Origin: Holothuria scabra | Lineage: Eukaryota; Echinodermata; Holothuroidea; Aspidochirotida; Holothuriidae | Reading direction: 5' to 3' | Assembly (NCBI GenBank): GCA_037179385.1 | Contig: CM074179.1 | Location: 806,001 to 870,000, forward strand | DNA length: 64,000 nt | In this document: in pieces, positions 11,253 to 22,729 of the stretch | Position numbering within the stretch: the first letter of the stretch is position 1 | Layout of the letters: every line of letters starts with the position of its first letter | The notes under the pieces: generated by a model | Databases searched by the model: none | Told to the model about the DNA's origin: nothing | What the model saw: the letters and a program-made list of their open reading frames with translations, nothing else | Translations under genes and position numbers: made by a program

Positions 11253-12487
11253 ATTGAGTGAAATGTAAGAGAAATTTATCCTTCTCTATACGCACAAAAC
11301 CCTAGCAGGCAGCCACCATAGTATAATTACACGTACGGTAGCGACAATCTACGCAGAAGACGTTAGTGCAGTCTGCTCTGTCAATGTATATTAGGAAGTC
11401 TGAGCAGGTGAGCTGTTTGAGTGACAGCTCCCTGGTCTGAGTTATACATAGCTTTCATTGGGTCTAGCAGTCTGTAACAACCTAATACGTCTTTTTGGTT
11501 CGAACGGTCACGGTGGCGACCAATTTTCCCATAATTCTCTGCCCATGTTTATATAGGAAGTCCGTGGGCATAACATACGCCCAGAGGCCCACCGCTGCTC
11601 GTGTATATTATCATTCTCAGAATTACGGTCATTCTCAGAATAATCATAGGGGTCTATACTGTTCTTTTTGTATGCACATAGGGTTACCATAGGCCTATTT
11701 ATTTTCTCGCAAGGAGGACATGCATCGCCACATTGGTGAAGGGTCTCAGAGGAGGGGGGATGGGGACTTTGGAAATTTCGTTGGTTTTCACAAATGGTGT
11801 CTAGATGCAAAATGGTGCAATGTTTGTTGCTTTTAGAGTTTCTTCTGACTTGATTGAAACAAAATTAGGGAAAACCTGTCAGATCATATGAGAAATACAT
11901 GAAATCCGGACAAAGTGGCAGTAATTTTACAAAACCGCCCGGACACCAGCACGAAACAATAAAAAGAGGATGTGTCTTGGTAAAACCGAATGTCTATTAA
12001 CCCTACCCGCAGTGCCACTGTGAGCAGTGACTTGCGACTTACGGTTGATCACTGCCTTTACGTCGGCATTGCATGAATAGCCTGTAGGTGGTGATTCTTC
12101 AATTAGCCTGTAAGCATTATGAGAAATGGTGCAGTCCTGCATCGTTCATGTGTATCACCAGATTGCGAGTCGAAAGTAACGAAGGACTGATAACTACAAC
12201 AAACAACCAACACAGTACTGCATTGATTATATTCTGGTATATCACATCGGCCAACAAACGCAGAGAAACAATCATGGGCAGTAAGTAGTTACGATTTTCG
12301 TAACTAGTCCTACATTTTGTAGTTATCAATAGTGTCTCAAACATATTCACATTATTAGTCATTTGACTCGATAAGGTTGGTTGCTTGAATGCATAGGCTA
12401 ATGGGTTTCGTTATGGTGGAGCACAACATTAATTAAAGAATGCAACGCAAGAGGTTTATTTTTGCCTTCCTCTTTTTGGAAATCATC
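11253..12487. other. Intergenic sequence, no gene seen
   Basis: No supported gene. Overlapping sense and antisense frames at 11495-11810 and 12088-12362 show no splice or family support. A half-site of the CAGGGAG palindrome (AGCTCCCTGG) lies near 11428. The segment 12329-12425 matches 58747-58850 and is a dispersed repeat. Confidence 0.45.
12329..12425. repeat. Dispersed repeat shared with 58747-58850
   Basis: The two segments share, in the same order, GTCTCAAA, ATATTCACAT or a close form, a region with CGATAA, GCATAGGC and GGTGGAGCACA/GGAGGAGCACA. The ends of the family are not evident. Confidence 0.55.
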
Positions 12488-12784
12488 TTAAAGGACCAAT
12501 CCTGTCACCCCAAACTATAACTCCTGTAGGGGTTTACCAAATTCCCAGTTGGCTCACCTCTTTGATTGACAGTTAATTCAAGCAATGCAGGGTATCAAAG
12601 ATTATATTAAACAGCATGAACTCTACTGATAGTGTTTTGATTATCCACTTTTTCATGCTAACCCTGAAGCAATAAACTGAGATTGTATCTGGATGAGGAT
12701 GAATTTCACACAGTTGTGGGAGGGGCTTAAGTTAGAAGATTAGGAGAATTTGTGCTGTTTGGACTGAGCGAATTGGGCCTTTAA
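12488..12784. mobile_element. TTAA-flanked MITE, family T1 copy 2
   Basis: TTAA (12488-12491) precedes AGGACCAATCCTGTCACCCC; the right end has GAATTGGGCCT before TTAA (12781-12784). It is 297 bp long and inverted relative to the copy at 716-1015. Both TTAA flanks are intact here, so this copy is probably the younger of the two. Confidence 0.8.
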
Positions 12785-13007
12785 ATGAACGTTTAAAGTT
12801 TCATCGGACGTCCAGGATGCAGATTTTACTTGTAAGATGTCTTGGTTTAGAGTCTGTCACTGGTATGCATGGTTTTTAATACATTATTTGGGTACGCAAG
12901 ACATTCGTCACGGTTTGCATTTTGGTCCTAGGAAAGCTCATACGTGCCATAGTGGAAATATATGTGTTGATGCACTTGTTTTTTTTTTTTTTTTTTTTTT
13001 TTTTTTG

Positions 13008-13292
13008 AGAAATAAATTTGAGAACTCTAGCTTTTTCGAGAAATATACTTTGGATTCTTGTTTTTCGAGAATTATATTTTGGAACTCTTGTGTTTTCGAG
13101 AAATATATTTTGGAACTCTTGTTTTTCGAGATATATATTTTGAATACTTGTTTTTTCGAGAAACATGTTTTGGGTGCTTGTTCTTTCGAGAAGTATAATT
13201 TGAAGATCTTGTTTTCCGAGAAAAAATGTTGGAACTATTGTTTTTTCGAGAAATATATTTTGGATGCTTGTTTTCGAGGAAGTCTTTTTGAG
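13008..13292 (+). repeat. 30-bp minisatellite array, locus 1
   Basis: About nine diverged copies of a unit of roughly 30 bp with the core TTTTTCGAGAAATATATTTT followed by a GGAACTCTTG-like tail. Because the unit is a multiple of three and lacks stops, it opens long frames on both strands (12837-13340 plus; 12876-13316 and 13072-13497 minus), whose repeated FFEKYIL-like peptides are by-products. A T-run precedes it at 12981-13006. The same unit lies in the other orientation at 18672-19085. Confidence 0.85.
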
Positions 13293-14080
13293 CTGAAGAA
13301 GCATCACCGTGATCAAAATTTTGTTCCTTCTTTTTTATGAGACTTTCTATGTCTCTGTTTAGGGGGGGGGGGGGGGTTCCATCGGTAGAGTGAAATTTTC
13401 GAGGGCATGTCAACACGTAAAGCCGATAAGGTACATCTAAGGTATCCGTGGAAGCCTTGAGATATAATCCCCTGTGATTCCCGCAAACTGTAGTCATATG
13501 ATTGCATTACTGACTACAATCTTCGGTGCCCCCTTTGTGGTTGCGATTCATTGTCCCCTCCCCCATCCCCATATCAGAATTTCTGGATACGGGCCTAGTT
13601 CCAATAGGAACTGAAGCTCGTGTCGAACGGGTGTTCTGACGATTGTATCCTCCATGAATGCGATCGCGCTATAAACTAGAAAATGTGGTTACCATAACCA
13701 CAATAGACATGACATTGTGCTAGTCTTTAGTTGCCCATGTAGGGGAAGGATGGGCTGCCTGGTTAATCCGACGGACAACAGGGACCGCAGATCTGGTATA
13801 TGGATTGGGGGACAAAAATTTGCCAACAGACTGTTGAACCCTGTATATGTCCAGGACCGGAATGATCTATAAGCAATCCACCATGTGAAAGCGAGTGCAC
13901 TCGAAGGCCTACATACACATAGGCCTACCAGACACACATACTGTACACACTCACAATGACATTCACATACACTCAAAGTGAGGTTTTCAAGAAGCCCCCC
14001 ATATTTCAAAATGTTATTACATTTTGGTTATTCTCCGTTTTTTATTTTGGTATTTTAAATCTGCCTAAATTATTCGAGGG
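13293..14080. other. Intergenic sequence, no gene seen
   Basis: No supported gene. Holds a G-run at 13363-13376 and one exact TAGGCCTA at 13920. The minus frame 13689-14009 has no recognisable content. Confidence 0.45.
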
Positions 14081-15597
14081 GCAAAGCCTATTTGCACGGG
14101 TTACCCGGGTACCCGGGCCCCATCGTATAACCCGGTTCCAAATCTACTACGCGAAGCTTAAAAATTTTGAATGCGAAAAGGATTACCCAATTTACGCTAT
14201 AGCCCACGGTAATGGACTGAAATATTGTTCAATTAATTTGGTAAACATTCTCGAGCCCTGGGAATGAAGAGAGCCCCTAGAACTTATGTGTAAGTTTGTT
14301 TGTGTTTTGTGTTTAATATGTACCAAATAAATAAATCAAAATGTTTGAAATGTACTTCATTTCCTGAAGTTGAAATTTTTATCAGCGTGCGTCCCGATCG
14401 CGCGCTATCGTCACGTAGTGAGTTACTTCTCACACATCACATGTGTGTCACTTTTAATCTTGCACGCGAGCAAGCTATCTAACGGTGATTCAAAATAACA
14501 TCGTACTGTTTCACGCAGAAACTAGTAGACACATCACCCCGTCCAGCTTGCAGAGACAGTGTCCGTAGCGTTGGGCATGCTAGGTAAACTGAGCCTTGCA
14601 TGTATACGATCTTAATACGGTATACCACCTCGAGTATAATCCTCGAATATATTTCAAAATGGTTTAACGTGCCAGTTATACGCAAATCACAACACTTTGC
14701 CGCTCTCTATAAAGTACAGAGACACCACTGGAATGACACCGTAAACATTCACGAAAAAGGTTTTTGAATTTGAAACAAGCCATTACATACATATTTCATT
14801 ATTTTGCCCCAAATTGGCGCTCGCACAGACTAGGAATTTTAGGTGTTAAAGCATAGTTGTTATACTATTTTAAGTATGGTAAAAGCTATGTTACCATGTC
14901 TGGATGTCAACATGAGGCTAGCTACGTCAGAACGTACATAGCCCTGAAGTGAAAATTCCAACGTGCATTGTGCATTAATGTGAGAAAAGTTTAAGAGCAT
15001 GACGTCTTTGTTTACAATCGGTAATTTTGGACGTACAAGAGAATACCATAATACACGGCTCTGATTGGTTGATATTTTTAAACCGGTGTTTCAAAAGGAG
15101 AAACTTCGAGCTCTTAGGATGCTTGCTTTTAGAGTAGGAAGGCGTCCCAAAATTTAATATCAAATTGATAGAGGACTTGGAAAGTACTCATTTTCTTATT
15201 TGACTGTTTTCTGTGACGTTTCTTTGGAAAATGGCCACTGCGCGTCCGGTCGTTCCACTAAGACTAAAATACACTTAAAATAGGGGTGTATACTGGTGGT
15301 GTTTAAGGCACAATAGATGCTCCCATAATAGCTCTTTCTCCTTTTTTTTTTTTTTTTTACTTGTCATTTTGTTTTGAAACAAAAGGAGACGAAAAAACCT
15401 TATGACAAACCAAATGTTTTTGAGCTTGGTAATGGCTACCCCTCCAAAACAGCTGTAAATATTATCATGCATGTCTAATATGGAACATGCCTAACAAAAT
15501 GTTCTAAACTTTTCGTCACCGTAACACCGGGTACCCGACGGGTATGGCGATAAGGTACCCGGGTTCTTTTTTAAGTACCCCGTGCGAAGGCACTTGT
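14080..15597. mobile_element. Possible 1.5-kb TIR element with GGGTACCCGGG ends
   Basis: The left margin has GCCTATTTGCACGGGTTACC then GGGTACCCGGG; the right margin has GGTACCCGGGTTC then CCCCGTGCGAAGGC. The outer parts are inverted copies of each other with gaps. No convincing target duplication and no transposase frame is seen. It could be an old non-autonomous DNA element, or two unrelated copies of a smaller repeat. Confidence 0.45.
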
Positions 15598-15770
15598 TGC
15601 AATTCCCTACCTGCCACCGATCGAGGGTTGACAAACCTGTCCGATTAAAATACATCAAGTGTACAGTAACTAAATTTGGCTCTGATTTAGAATAATTGCC
15701 GGGATGAAGTGAACCTGCGAATGTACCTGCAGTTAATGTACACTAGCTACCTTTACGTTTGACCTCAGCT

Positions 15771-15866
15771 GGCTTATGCCAATCGAAAACCTTCAATGGT
15801 TTACACGTATGGTAAAATGGCTTATGCCAATCGAAAACCTATAATGGTTTATACGTATGGTAAAAT
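15771..15866. repeat. 48-bp tandem duplication
   Basis: Two adjacent 48-bp units, each beginning GGCTTATGCCAATCGAAAAC and ending CGTATGGTAAAAT, differ at only a few bases. Recent local duplication. Confidence 0.9.
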
Positions 15867-16337
15867 ACGAGATTTGCATCGAAAACTTGAGGTTGCACTT
15901 TGCGTTCTGTACGACATTACGTGAAGTTCTTTTTGTTTATACGAACATTTACCTTAAACACGTTAGAAAACTTCGTTCAATCTGTCACATATTGCTTGTA
16001 CACGATCGCAATGGACCGTAATGACTTTATACTGCTGAAAGCTGCGCCAAACCCGGCTGTACCGTACACATTTTGTACATTCCTTAACTGAATGCCGTTC
16101 AGACGGAGACATCGTAGCAGCATGCCGCTCCGCCGAAATTGGGGGAATTGCCACAAGAAAACTTTACGATTGTTTTCAAGTTTAAACAGTTGTCTTTATA
16201 ATCACTTCATAAATCAAATTTGAAATAAATTTGGTGACCAAACAGCTAGTTCTACTAAATATTGATGTTGAAAATACAGACCAAAGTAGGACAGCATCCC
16301 ACGTTCATGACTGCGTAATATGTAAAGCAACAGGCAT

Positions 16338-16442
16338 ATTAGCTTACTTAATATTAAAATTAGCCTAGTTAATATTACTATTAGCCTACTTAATATTAAT
16401 ATTAGCCTACTTAATACTACTATTAGCCCACATAATATTTAA
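16338..16442. repeat. 21-bp tandem array (ATTAGCCTACTTAATATTACT)
   Basis: Five consecutive units of 21 bp with the consensus ATTAGCCTACTTAATATTA plus two variable bases. Units differ at one to four positions. AT-rich minisatellite with no coding meaning. Confidence 0.85.
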
Positions 16443-18440
16443 ATATAGAGTATTTGAGGAAAAATGTACCGCATATCGTAATTAGCGACATTTTTCAAAC
16501 AATCTTGTCACATACCCGTCTCCTTCGCTGTACAAATCTTTTCCCAAAATATCGCTTTTTTTTCTTGGTGGGTGTCGTTCGATAAACTGAACGAAAGAAA
16601 TATGGTCACGTGATCATCAGAAAATGCGACCAACCACAATAATAACATGCTGTGTCATGTCCATTAATAAGCAGCTTGTCGAGAACATCCAGAGGCAGCA
16701 GTAACGCACATAACTACGCCACTGCCAGGGACACCACCAGGATCTTATGATTGGGGACTTTCATGCCGTATGCTCATGAAAGTACATATATACACCACTT
16801 TTTGCACCGACGCACCCTGAATCTTGTTTGGAAGTTTATTGCAGGGCCTGGTCGCCGGCCTGAGGGGGGGGGGGGGGCTAAGGGAAGGAAGTGTGCCCAT
16901 CCCTTTGAGAAAATTTTCAACACGTAATTACCCTCAAACGCAATCTGATGCAAAAATAAACATTTCATTTGAAGGTTATTTTTTGTTCCGTCTGATGTGT
17001 ATAGGCAATTCATTTTTGTGTATTTTTGCACATTTTGCTTTGGGATGAGAGGCCATATACCATATTTACTTCAGTATGACTCGTCATACTAAAGAGAAGA
17101 ATATAAGGGGAGCGGGATGGACCCGCCCTTTTGAAGTTCCTTTTTTGTGCAATATTTGATTCTTTCATCGGTAGGTGTTGAAGTCGGACCTCAGAAGTCC
17201 TAAAAAAGAGTCAGTATTTTAAAACGTGATACTAGTCCAGTTGGAGTCTGCAGAGCTGCTGACTTCGAGTCGCTTTGACTCAGGGGTGCCCAATCCTTTT
17301 CGACTGAAAATCTACTTTTGACGGAGTCAACCACTACAGTGAAGGCAATACTACGCAAGCGGAGCGTCATCACCTGTAGGCGTGAAGCGGAAAAGAAACT
17401 TTTTGGCTTTAGAAACCCTCCGGGTGGGGGGAAACGGTACTTACAAAGTGCTTTAGGCTGCATAAACCCTGCCAACAAATATAGATATCATGCGTGCAAT
17501 TCCTCAACTCATGAGGTAGACAATCAAAGAGTATCAAAAAATTGTAGCAGACCTACGTCTGAGTTCAGATGTTAGTGACGGATACTGGTATATAGGATGG
17601 TCAGTATTAGGCCGATTTCATGCTCCACAGAGGGCCCAACGTGTCAGGTAGGTTCTCAATTATAAGAAAACAAAGCATACCGTACAGTTGCATACATTTT
17701 TCTAAATTTTTCCTACGCTTCTCGCGATCGACTTGGAACCAGTTGGCGATCTATATACAAAAAGAATGCGATCGACTGGTTGGACACTCCTGCACGATTA
17801 GGTCAAATGAGCTAAGGTGATTTTCACTCAATGCCGGATTTATCACGGGGCCCTACCGCCCGTGCATAATTTATAACCAAGCTTAACTCCATCAAGACCA
17901 TTTAGTTAAGCACAAGCCAAGAGAGGAGGAAGTTGGGTCACATTAACTGGGACTACTGCTCGGAATTGCCATAGACAATTATACTCAAGTGTTATTGTGA
18001 GTTGTGGAAAAACTGAGCGAAGCGCCGAAAAATTTTGCCTAAAATACCCGGCAACTCAGACACTGGTAAATGGGATTTCCGAGCTTTTTTTCATTGAATT
18101 TTTCCTGTTATTTTCACCTCATCCCACACATATAATTATGACTTAAAAGCGTATCCAGGTTATTAATTTTTTTCCTGTCCAAACATGATTACGAGAGGAG
18201 CCCCCTTGCTCTCCTCCCGTGTCAGCGGGAGTGGGGCAAGATTAAACATTGCCGCAAAAGTGTCCTCTTGTAAAATGAGAAACCAATAACTGATTAAATA
18301 CTACAAAAGGCTCATTCACTGCAAAAAAGGTGACGCAACGTTCAACTTTAGTACATCAGCAAACAAACTAACCGAGCGAGTGCTTTCTTCAAATTTAGTC
18401 AAATCTAAAGAAAAGCGGCAGCCTTTAGAGCCCCTGTAGA
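16443..18440. other. Intergenic sequence with one repeat module, no gene seen
   Basis: No supported gene. A G-run lies at 16863-16876. The segment 17340-17465 on the minus strand carries the module with CCGTTTCC, GGGTTTCTAAA and GACGCTCCGCTT that is also found at 28914-29015 and 29114-29220. The frames at 17200-17478 and 17318-17575 arise from that module. Confidence 0.45.
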
Positions 18441-18635
18441 GGGATCTACCCGATGTTCCCGGGGTTCGATGTTCCCAATGTTCGATGTTCTCCGTTTACG
18501 TAACTCGATGATTTGACAATGATGGGAAGATTCGTTATTCCAGGGGTTCAATGTTCCCAAAAGTGCGGATGTTCCGGATATTTCGGAACATTGAACCTCG
18601 GGAACAGCGACCTTGGGAACAATGACAAAGCCCGT
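18440..18635. repeat. GTTCCC inverted-repeat cluster
   Basis: Several copies of a TTCGATGTTCCC-like motif on the left and the complement (GGGAACA, GGAACATTGAAC) on the right, so the region can fold on itself. It may be a miniature foldback element, but the ends are not clear. Confidence 0.5.
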
Positions 18636-18671
18636 TTTTGAAGACTGCAATTCTTCTTAACCTAGGTAACA

Positions 18672-19085
18672 ACCTTACATATATTTTTCGAAGAAAGGTA
18701 TCTAAAATAAATTTCTCGAAAAAACAAGAGTTCCAAATATATTTCTTGGAAAAACAAGATCTTCAAAAAAATATTTCTCTAAAAAACAGGTGTTCCAAAA
18801 TTTATTTCTAGAAAACTTATAACAAGAGTTCCAAAACATATTTCTCGAAAATACAAGAATTAAAAATATGTTTCTGGAAAAAACAATAGTTCCAAAATTT
18901 TCTCGGAAAACCAAGTTCTTCAAAATATATATTTCTCGATAAACAAGCATCCAAAATATGTTTCTCGAAAAAACAATAGTTCCAAAATTTTTTTATAGAA
19001 AAAACCAGACCTCCAAAATATATTTCTCGGTAAAACTAGCATCCAAAATATATTTCCCGAAAAACAAGTGCGCCAAGACATATAT
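18672..19085 (-). repeat. 30-bp minisatellite array, locus 2 (inverted relative to locus 1)
   Basis: About 13 units; on the plus strand each reads as variations of ATTTCTCGAAAAAACAAG followed by AGTTCCAAAATAT. This is the reverse complement of the array at 13008-13292. Some units have lost one or a few bases. The minus frame 18702-18950 is its by-product. Confidence 0.85.
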
Positions 19086-19334
19086 TTTTTACTATGGCAC
19101 TAATGGGCTTTCGTATGTTCCAGATTACTCCTAAAGGAAAATTTCTTTATCCTCGGTCTCCTGGAGATTTGTAAGGCACATGTAGATAGAAAGGATAACG
19201 GGTGGGTCTTTATCGATTTCTCGCAATTTGTTTTTCAATTTTCCGATTCTCGTGCGGTCAATTCGGTTACTTCTATTGTTCCATTGAAATCCATCTCATT
19301 ACATGTTCAACGTAGAAAGTTCCAACGTAAAATG

Positions 19335-19450
19335 TCTCCTCCTCCTCCTCCTCCTCCTCCTCCTCCTCCTCCTCCTCCTCCTCCTCCTCCTCCTCCTTCT
19401 CCTTCTCCTTCTCCCTCTCCCTCTCCCTCTGCTTCTTCTTCTTCTTCTAT
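19335..19450. repeat. CCT/CTT microsatellite
   Basis: A long pure CCT run (19336-19397) passes into CTTCTC, CCCTCT and CTT variations. It opens poly-Pro and poly-Leu frames in the plus strand that are not genes. Confidence 0.95.
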
Positions 19451-21696
19451 GTTATGTGTCATATCTCCTTAATCAAACCCTCTTATATCTTCCTTCAATA
19501 TATCCCCCTTCTTCACACCGAATAATCTCTCAGTTTGTTACGCAAATTTCTGATCATTTCGCACATTTTCATCTCTCTTTATTGATTTACACGACATTTT
19601 ATTGCAAGAAGAAAGCTCAAAATAACGACTGCTTAAAATCTGCTAACAAGTGCTGAGGGATGCTATTCCGCCTGTCTGTACATTTGCGAGTTTTCAGAAT
19701 TTTCTACATGCCTTGGTTAATCTTTCGGCAGGATTACAAAATAACGACTACTTAGATTCTGCTAACAAGCTTGGTGAATGCTATTTCAGCTGGCTAAGGG
19801 GTTGTTATTTCCAACATCTTCTGTGAGATCCTCGTCTACCAATAGCGACGTTGGTCTTAGATAGTCTCCCGGGCACTATTGCATTTTATGGGAAGAGAAT
19901 CTTCTGCCCCCAGTCATTGCACGTAACAACAAAATTATTTGCAAAATTTTACATATTTTTCATTCGGGAAGTGCCGTTTCTGGCCATCTTGAGAGATCTT
20001 TAAGTAAAAAAAATCTTGTTCTCTTCACGCTTATTATGGGGGATGCGTACTGTTTAACAAGAAATTTCCTAGCTGGCTAACCATAACCCTAACCCTTAAA
20101 CGAATCCCTAACCCTAACAAAGAATACAATCGATACAAATTCATATCATTTCATTTATTTGTTTCACCACTCAAATGACGATGACATTGTGACAAGCAGG
20201 TTTCAAATGTAACGATTCTTCTAATAATTTCCGGGTTCAGTACTACTTGTCAAATTGGACACAAAAAAAATAACAAAAGTGGATTTATTCGTGTTAGAAA
20301 GAAAAAATATATTATACTTAAATAGATATAAAAAATATTCAACGAAATGATACAAGTCTTTCTTGGGTGACCTCATCTAGATAAACATGCAGTAACGAAG
20401 GAAACAACTATAGATATTCAACACAGGAAAAAAAGCCGGCCGGTTCAATTACTCCCTTACTCAACTGACACATATCACAATATCGGCTCCTGTTTCATCA
20501 TGGGGTCCGTAAACTAAAAAAGAATTCGTAACGGGGGTTAAGGCTGTCACCACTGTACCATGCTTTTGAATAATAGACATTAACTAAGCAAACCCCCTAT
20601 TGTTATCCCTTTTCCCAGTTTTGACAGGAGCAACAAACTGTCTTGACTTGGACTACTGGTAAAAGTAAAAGTTCAAAAATGCATTCAACGATACAAAGCA
20701 TAACGTGGTCTGTCACCCCTCTGGCGTTTTTCCAAATTATGGGACGCGTGGAAATCTCCGTGACAACCCCGCAACTCAGGTACAACGTAAAATGGTACAC
20801 TGTATTTAAGGAATTATATATAGAAATAGTCCCAGTATACTGAGTACTAAAGTATTTGTATGCTTTATGCACCACTCTTTTCATCTCAATTCCCTCATAC
20901 ATAAGTAACAACATACCATGTCACAAGACAACACCCAAGACATACTACACATCAAAACATTCCGACTTCTATTATTAATAACAAACGGAAATTTCATCCA
21001 CAGTAATTCAGTAATTTGATAATTTCGTGGTGAGAATTCAGGATTACATGACGCAATAATTACACATGGCATATCATACCGCATCACCCCTTTAAAGTAC
21101 TATAGCAACGACTTTTGATATACAGTTGAGTATGCATCCTCCACACAACCCAAACATGGAAACCCTAAATTTTTCGAAAATATTGAGCTCGTACTGAGAT
21201 AAATAACATTTCTCATGCAGTTACTTCATATTCCCGGTTGCATACTTAACGATTATGATTAACAAAATACCTTACACCTATCCTTTTTTCCCCGAACTTT
21301 AACTTAACAAACATCAATAAACAAAAATGAAGAACAATCCGTTTACAAGCGGGAGGGGGGTGAGTTCTGGAATCTCCAATTCACGCCCAACCACCCATTC
21401 CTGACCCTTTCTGTAATAAGAAAAGTTCAACTAAAGATCCCCAACTAATTTTGGGACCCGCCTTCCCTTTTAGTACAAATACAATGAAAGAGCGGTTACT
21501 TACGTGAACTTAATGACTGACTGCCCGCTACCTGCTTTGACCGAAGGACTCCTTCTCTTTCGCACCATAACATCGGAGCACCTCTCAAAACGATGTGCAA
21601 ACTGAATTTCAGCAGCGAAGAAAGCCCAACATAACACCTTGCCTCCAAAGATGCTTGGTAGCGTCGGTTATCTAGCCATTAAAGGCCTAACCCTTA
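19451..21696. other. Intergenic sequence, no gene seen
   Basis: No supported coding sequence. A short stretch at 20089-20121 has four CCCTAA-like units with gaps (telomere-like). A CGGGAAGTGCCGTTTC module is at 19966-19981. Opposed frames at 20603-20914 have no recognisable content. Confidence 0.45.
20089..20121. repeat. Short telomere-like CCCTAA units
   Basis: Two pairs of AACCCTAACCCT-like units separated by about ten bases. Too short to be called a true interstitial telomere, but the spacing is not random-looking. Confidence 0.4.
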
Positions 21697-22169
21697 CAGG
21701 GAGCACACCACCATTAGCCGAACGGCCTTGCCGGGAAAAGTAGTTCCAAAGTACACCATCAATTTTAAGTCCTCTTTAAGTGTGAATTGCTCAAGTTAAG
21801 CTAATCAGATGTGATTGTTTTGTTTTGGATATGAAAGAGGACCTGTTAATGTGTGAGTGTTGCCAAATTGGGAAGAATTGATGGTGGTTTAGACTGTTTA
21901 AAAATTTGGTGTAAAAAAGATGTTATTTCCGTCACCTTGCGTATTAGTAGGGTAGGGTGTACAGACCCTAAACTTCATCCCCTTGTATCTCAAAATCTAA
22001 AAGGTCATGCTATGGTGAATTTGTGATGCCATGACTGGCCACCTCACTGGCTTTCATGTGAGTAGTAGCTTTAGTGGGGTGTGAACTTTGACTGGGCTGT
22101 GGGGGGGCGTTTAATGAAGGCCAAATAATGAGTAAGTCAATGGAGAAATTAATGGTGGTGTGCTCCCTA
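21697..22169. mobile_element. TIR element with CAGGGAGCACACCACCATTA ends
   Basis: A 473-bp element with 20-bp inverted ends: CAGGGAGCACACCACCATTA at 21697 and TAATGGTGGTGTGCTCCCTA ending at 22169, with one terminal mismatch. No matching 8-bp flank was found. No ORF of note. Confidence 0.75.
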
Positions 22170-22729
22170 CAAGACCTCCTGACAGCGATGTTAACTTATA
22201 AACGACCTAGGCAGCAGTGAATAAGCTAGTCCACACCCAGCGAAGAACAGCGCGTCCCTTGAACGCATTCCCCAAATGTGCTACCTGTTCATATGCAAAC
22301 TTTCATCGATGCCGTAATGGCTCTGTTACGTAACACGCAGTGTTTGCCTACACTAAGAAAGTCGAGCCGCATCTATCCAATATTAACAGATTACCCCCTC
22401 AGAAAGATACGTGCTCCCCGAACCTACGGAGTCTGGCAGGCAACCTTATCGTCACAGACATAGTTTAGCAAAATTACAGAAGACAAAATGAGAGTGGAAG
22501 GAAGTGTAACTAAAAGCCAAAGGCTTGTCGAGAGTGCACTTCCTAAAAAAAGAAAGAAAAAAGAAAACTTAACAATCCAACAACAAACAAAAAATCACAT
22601 AAACCATCACACGAGCAGATAATCCCTTCCCACAACAGCATAAGAGGACACCCCACCCTACCCGAGGGGAAGAACAAAGGCGAATTCATCATCAATAATC
22701 ATTGTTAATGTACCTAGTATAATTACTAC
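22170..22729. other. No gene seen; probable 3' tail of the CR1-like LINE at right
   Basis: The stretch next to 22730 probably belongs to the 3' untranslated tail of the minus-strand LINE; its exact end is not visible. The rest shows nothing recognisable. Confidence 0.35.

Noticed and set aside
12837..13497. Long frames on both strands (167, 146 and 141 codons)
   Set aside because: All arise from the 30-bp minisatellite, whose unit is a multiple of three without stops.
16338..16442. CRISPR-like array
   Set aside because: The units are directly adjacent 21-mers without spacers; it is a minisatellite, and the DNA is eukaryotic.
19284..19656. Poly-Pro and poly-Leu frames
   Set aside because: Products of the CCT/CTT microsatellite.
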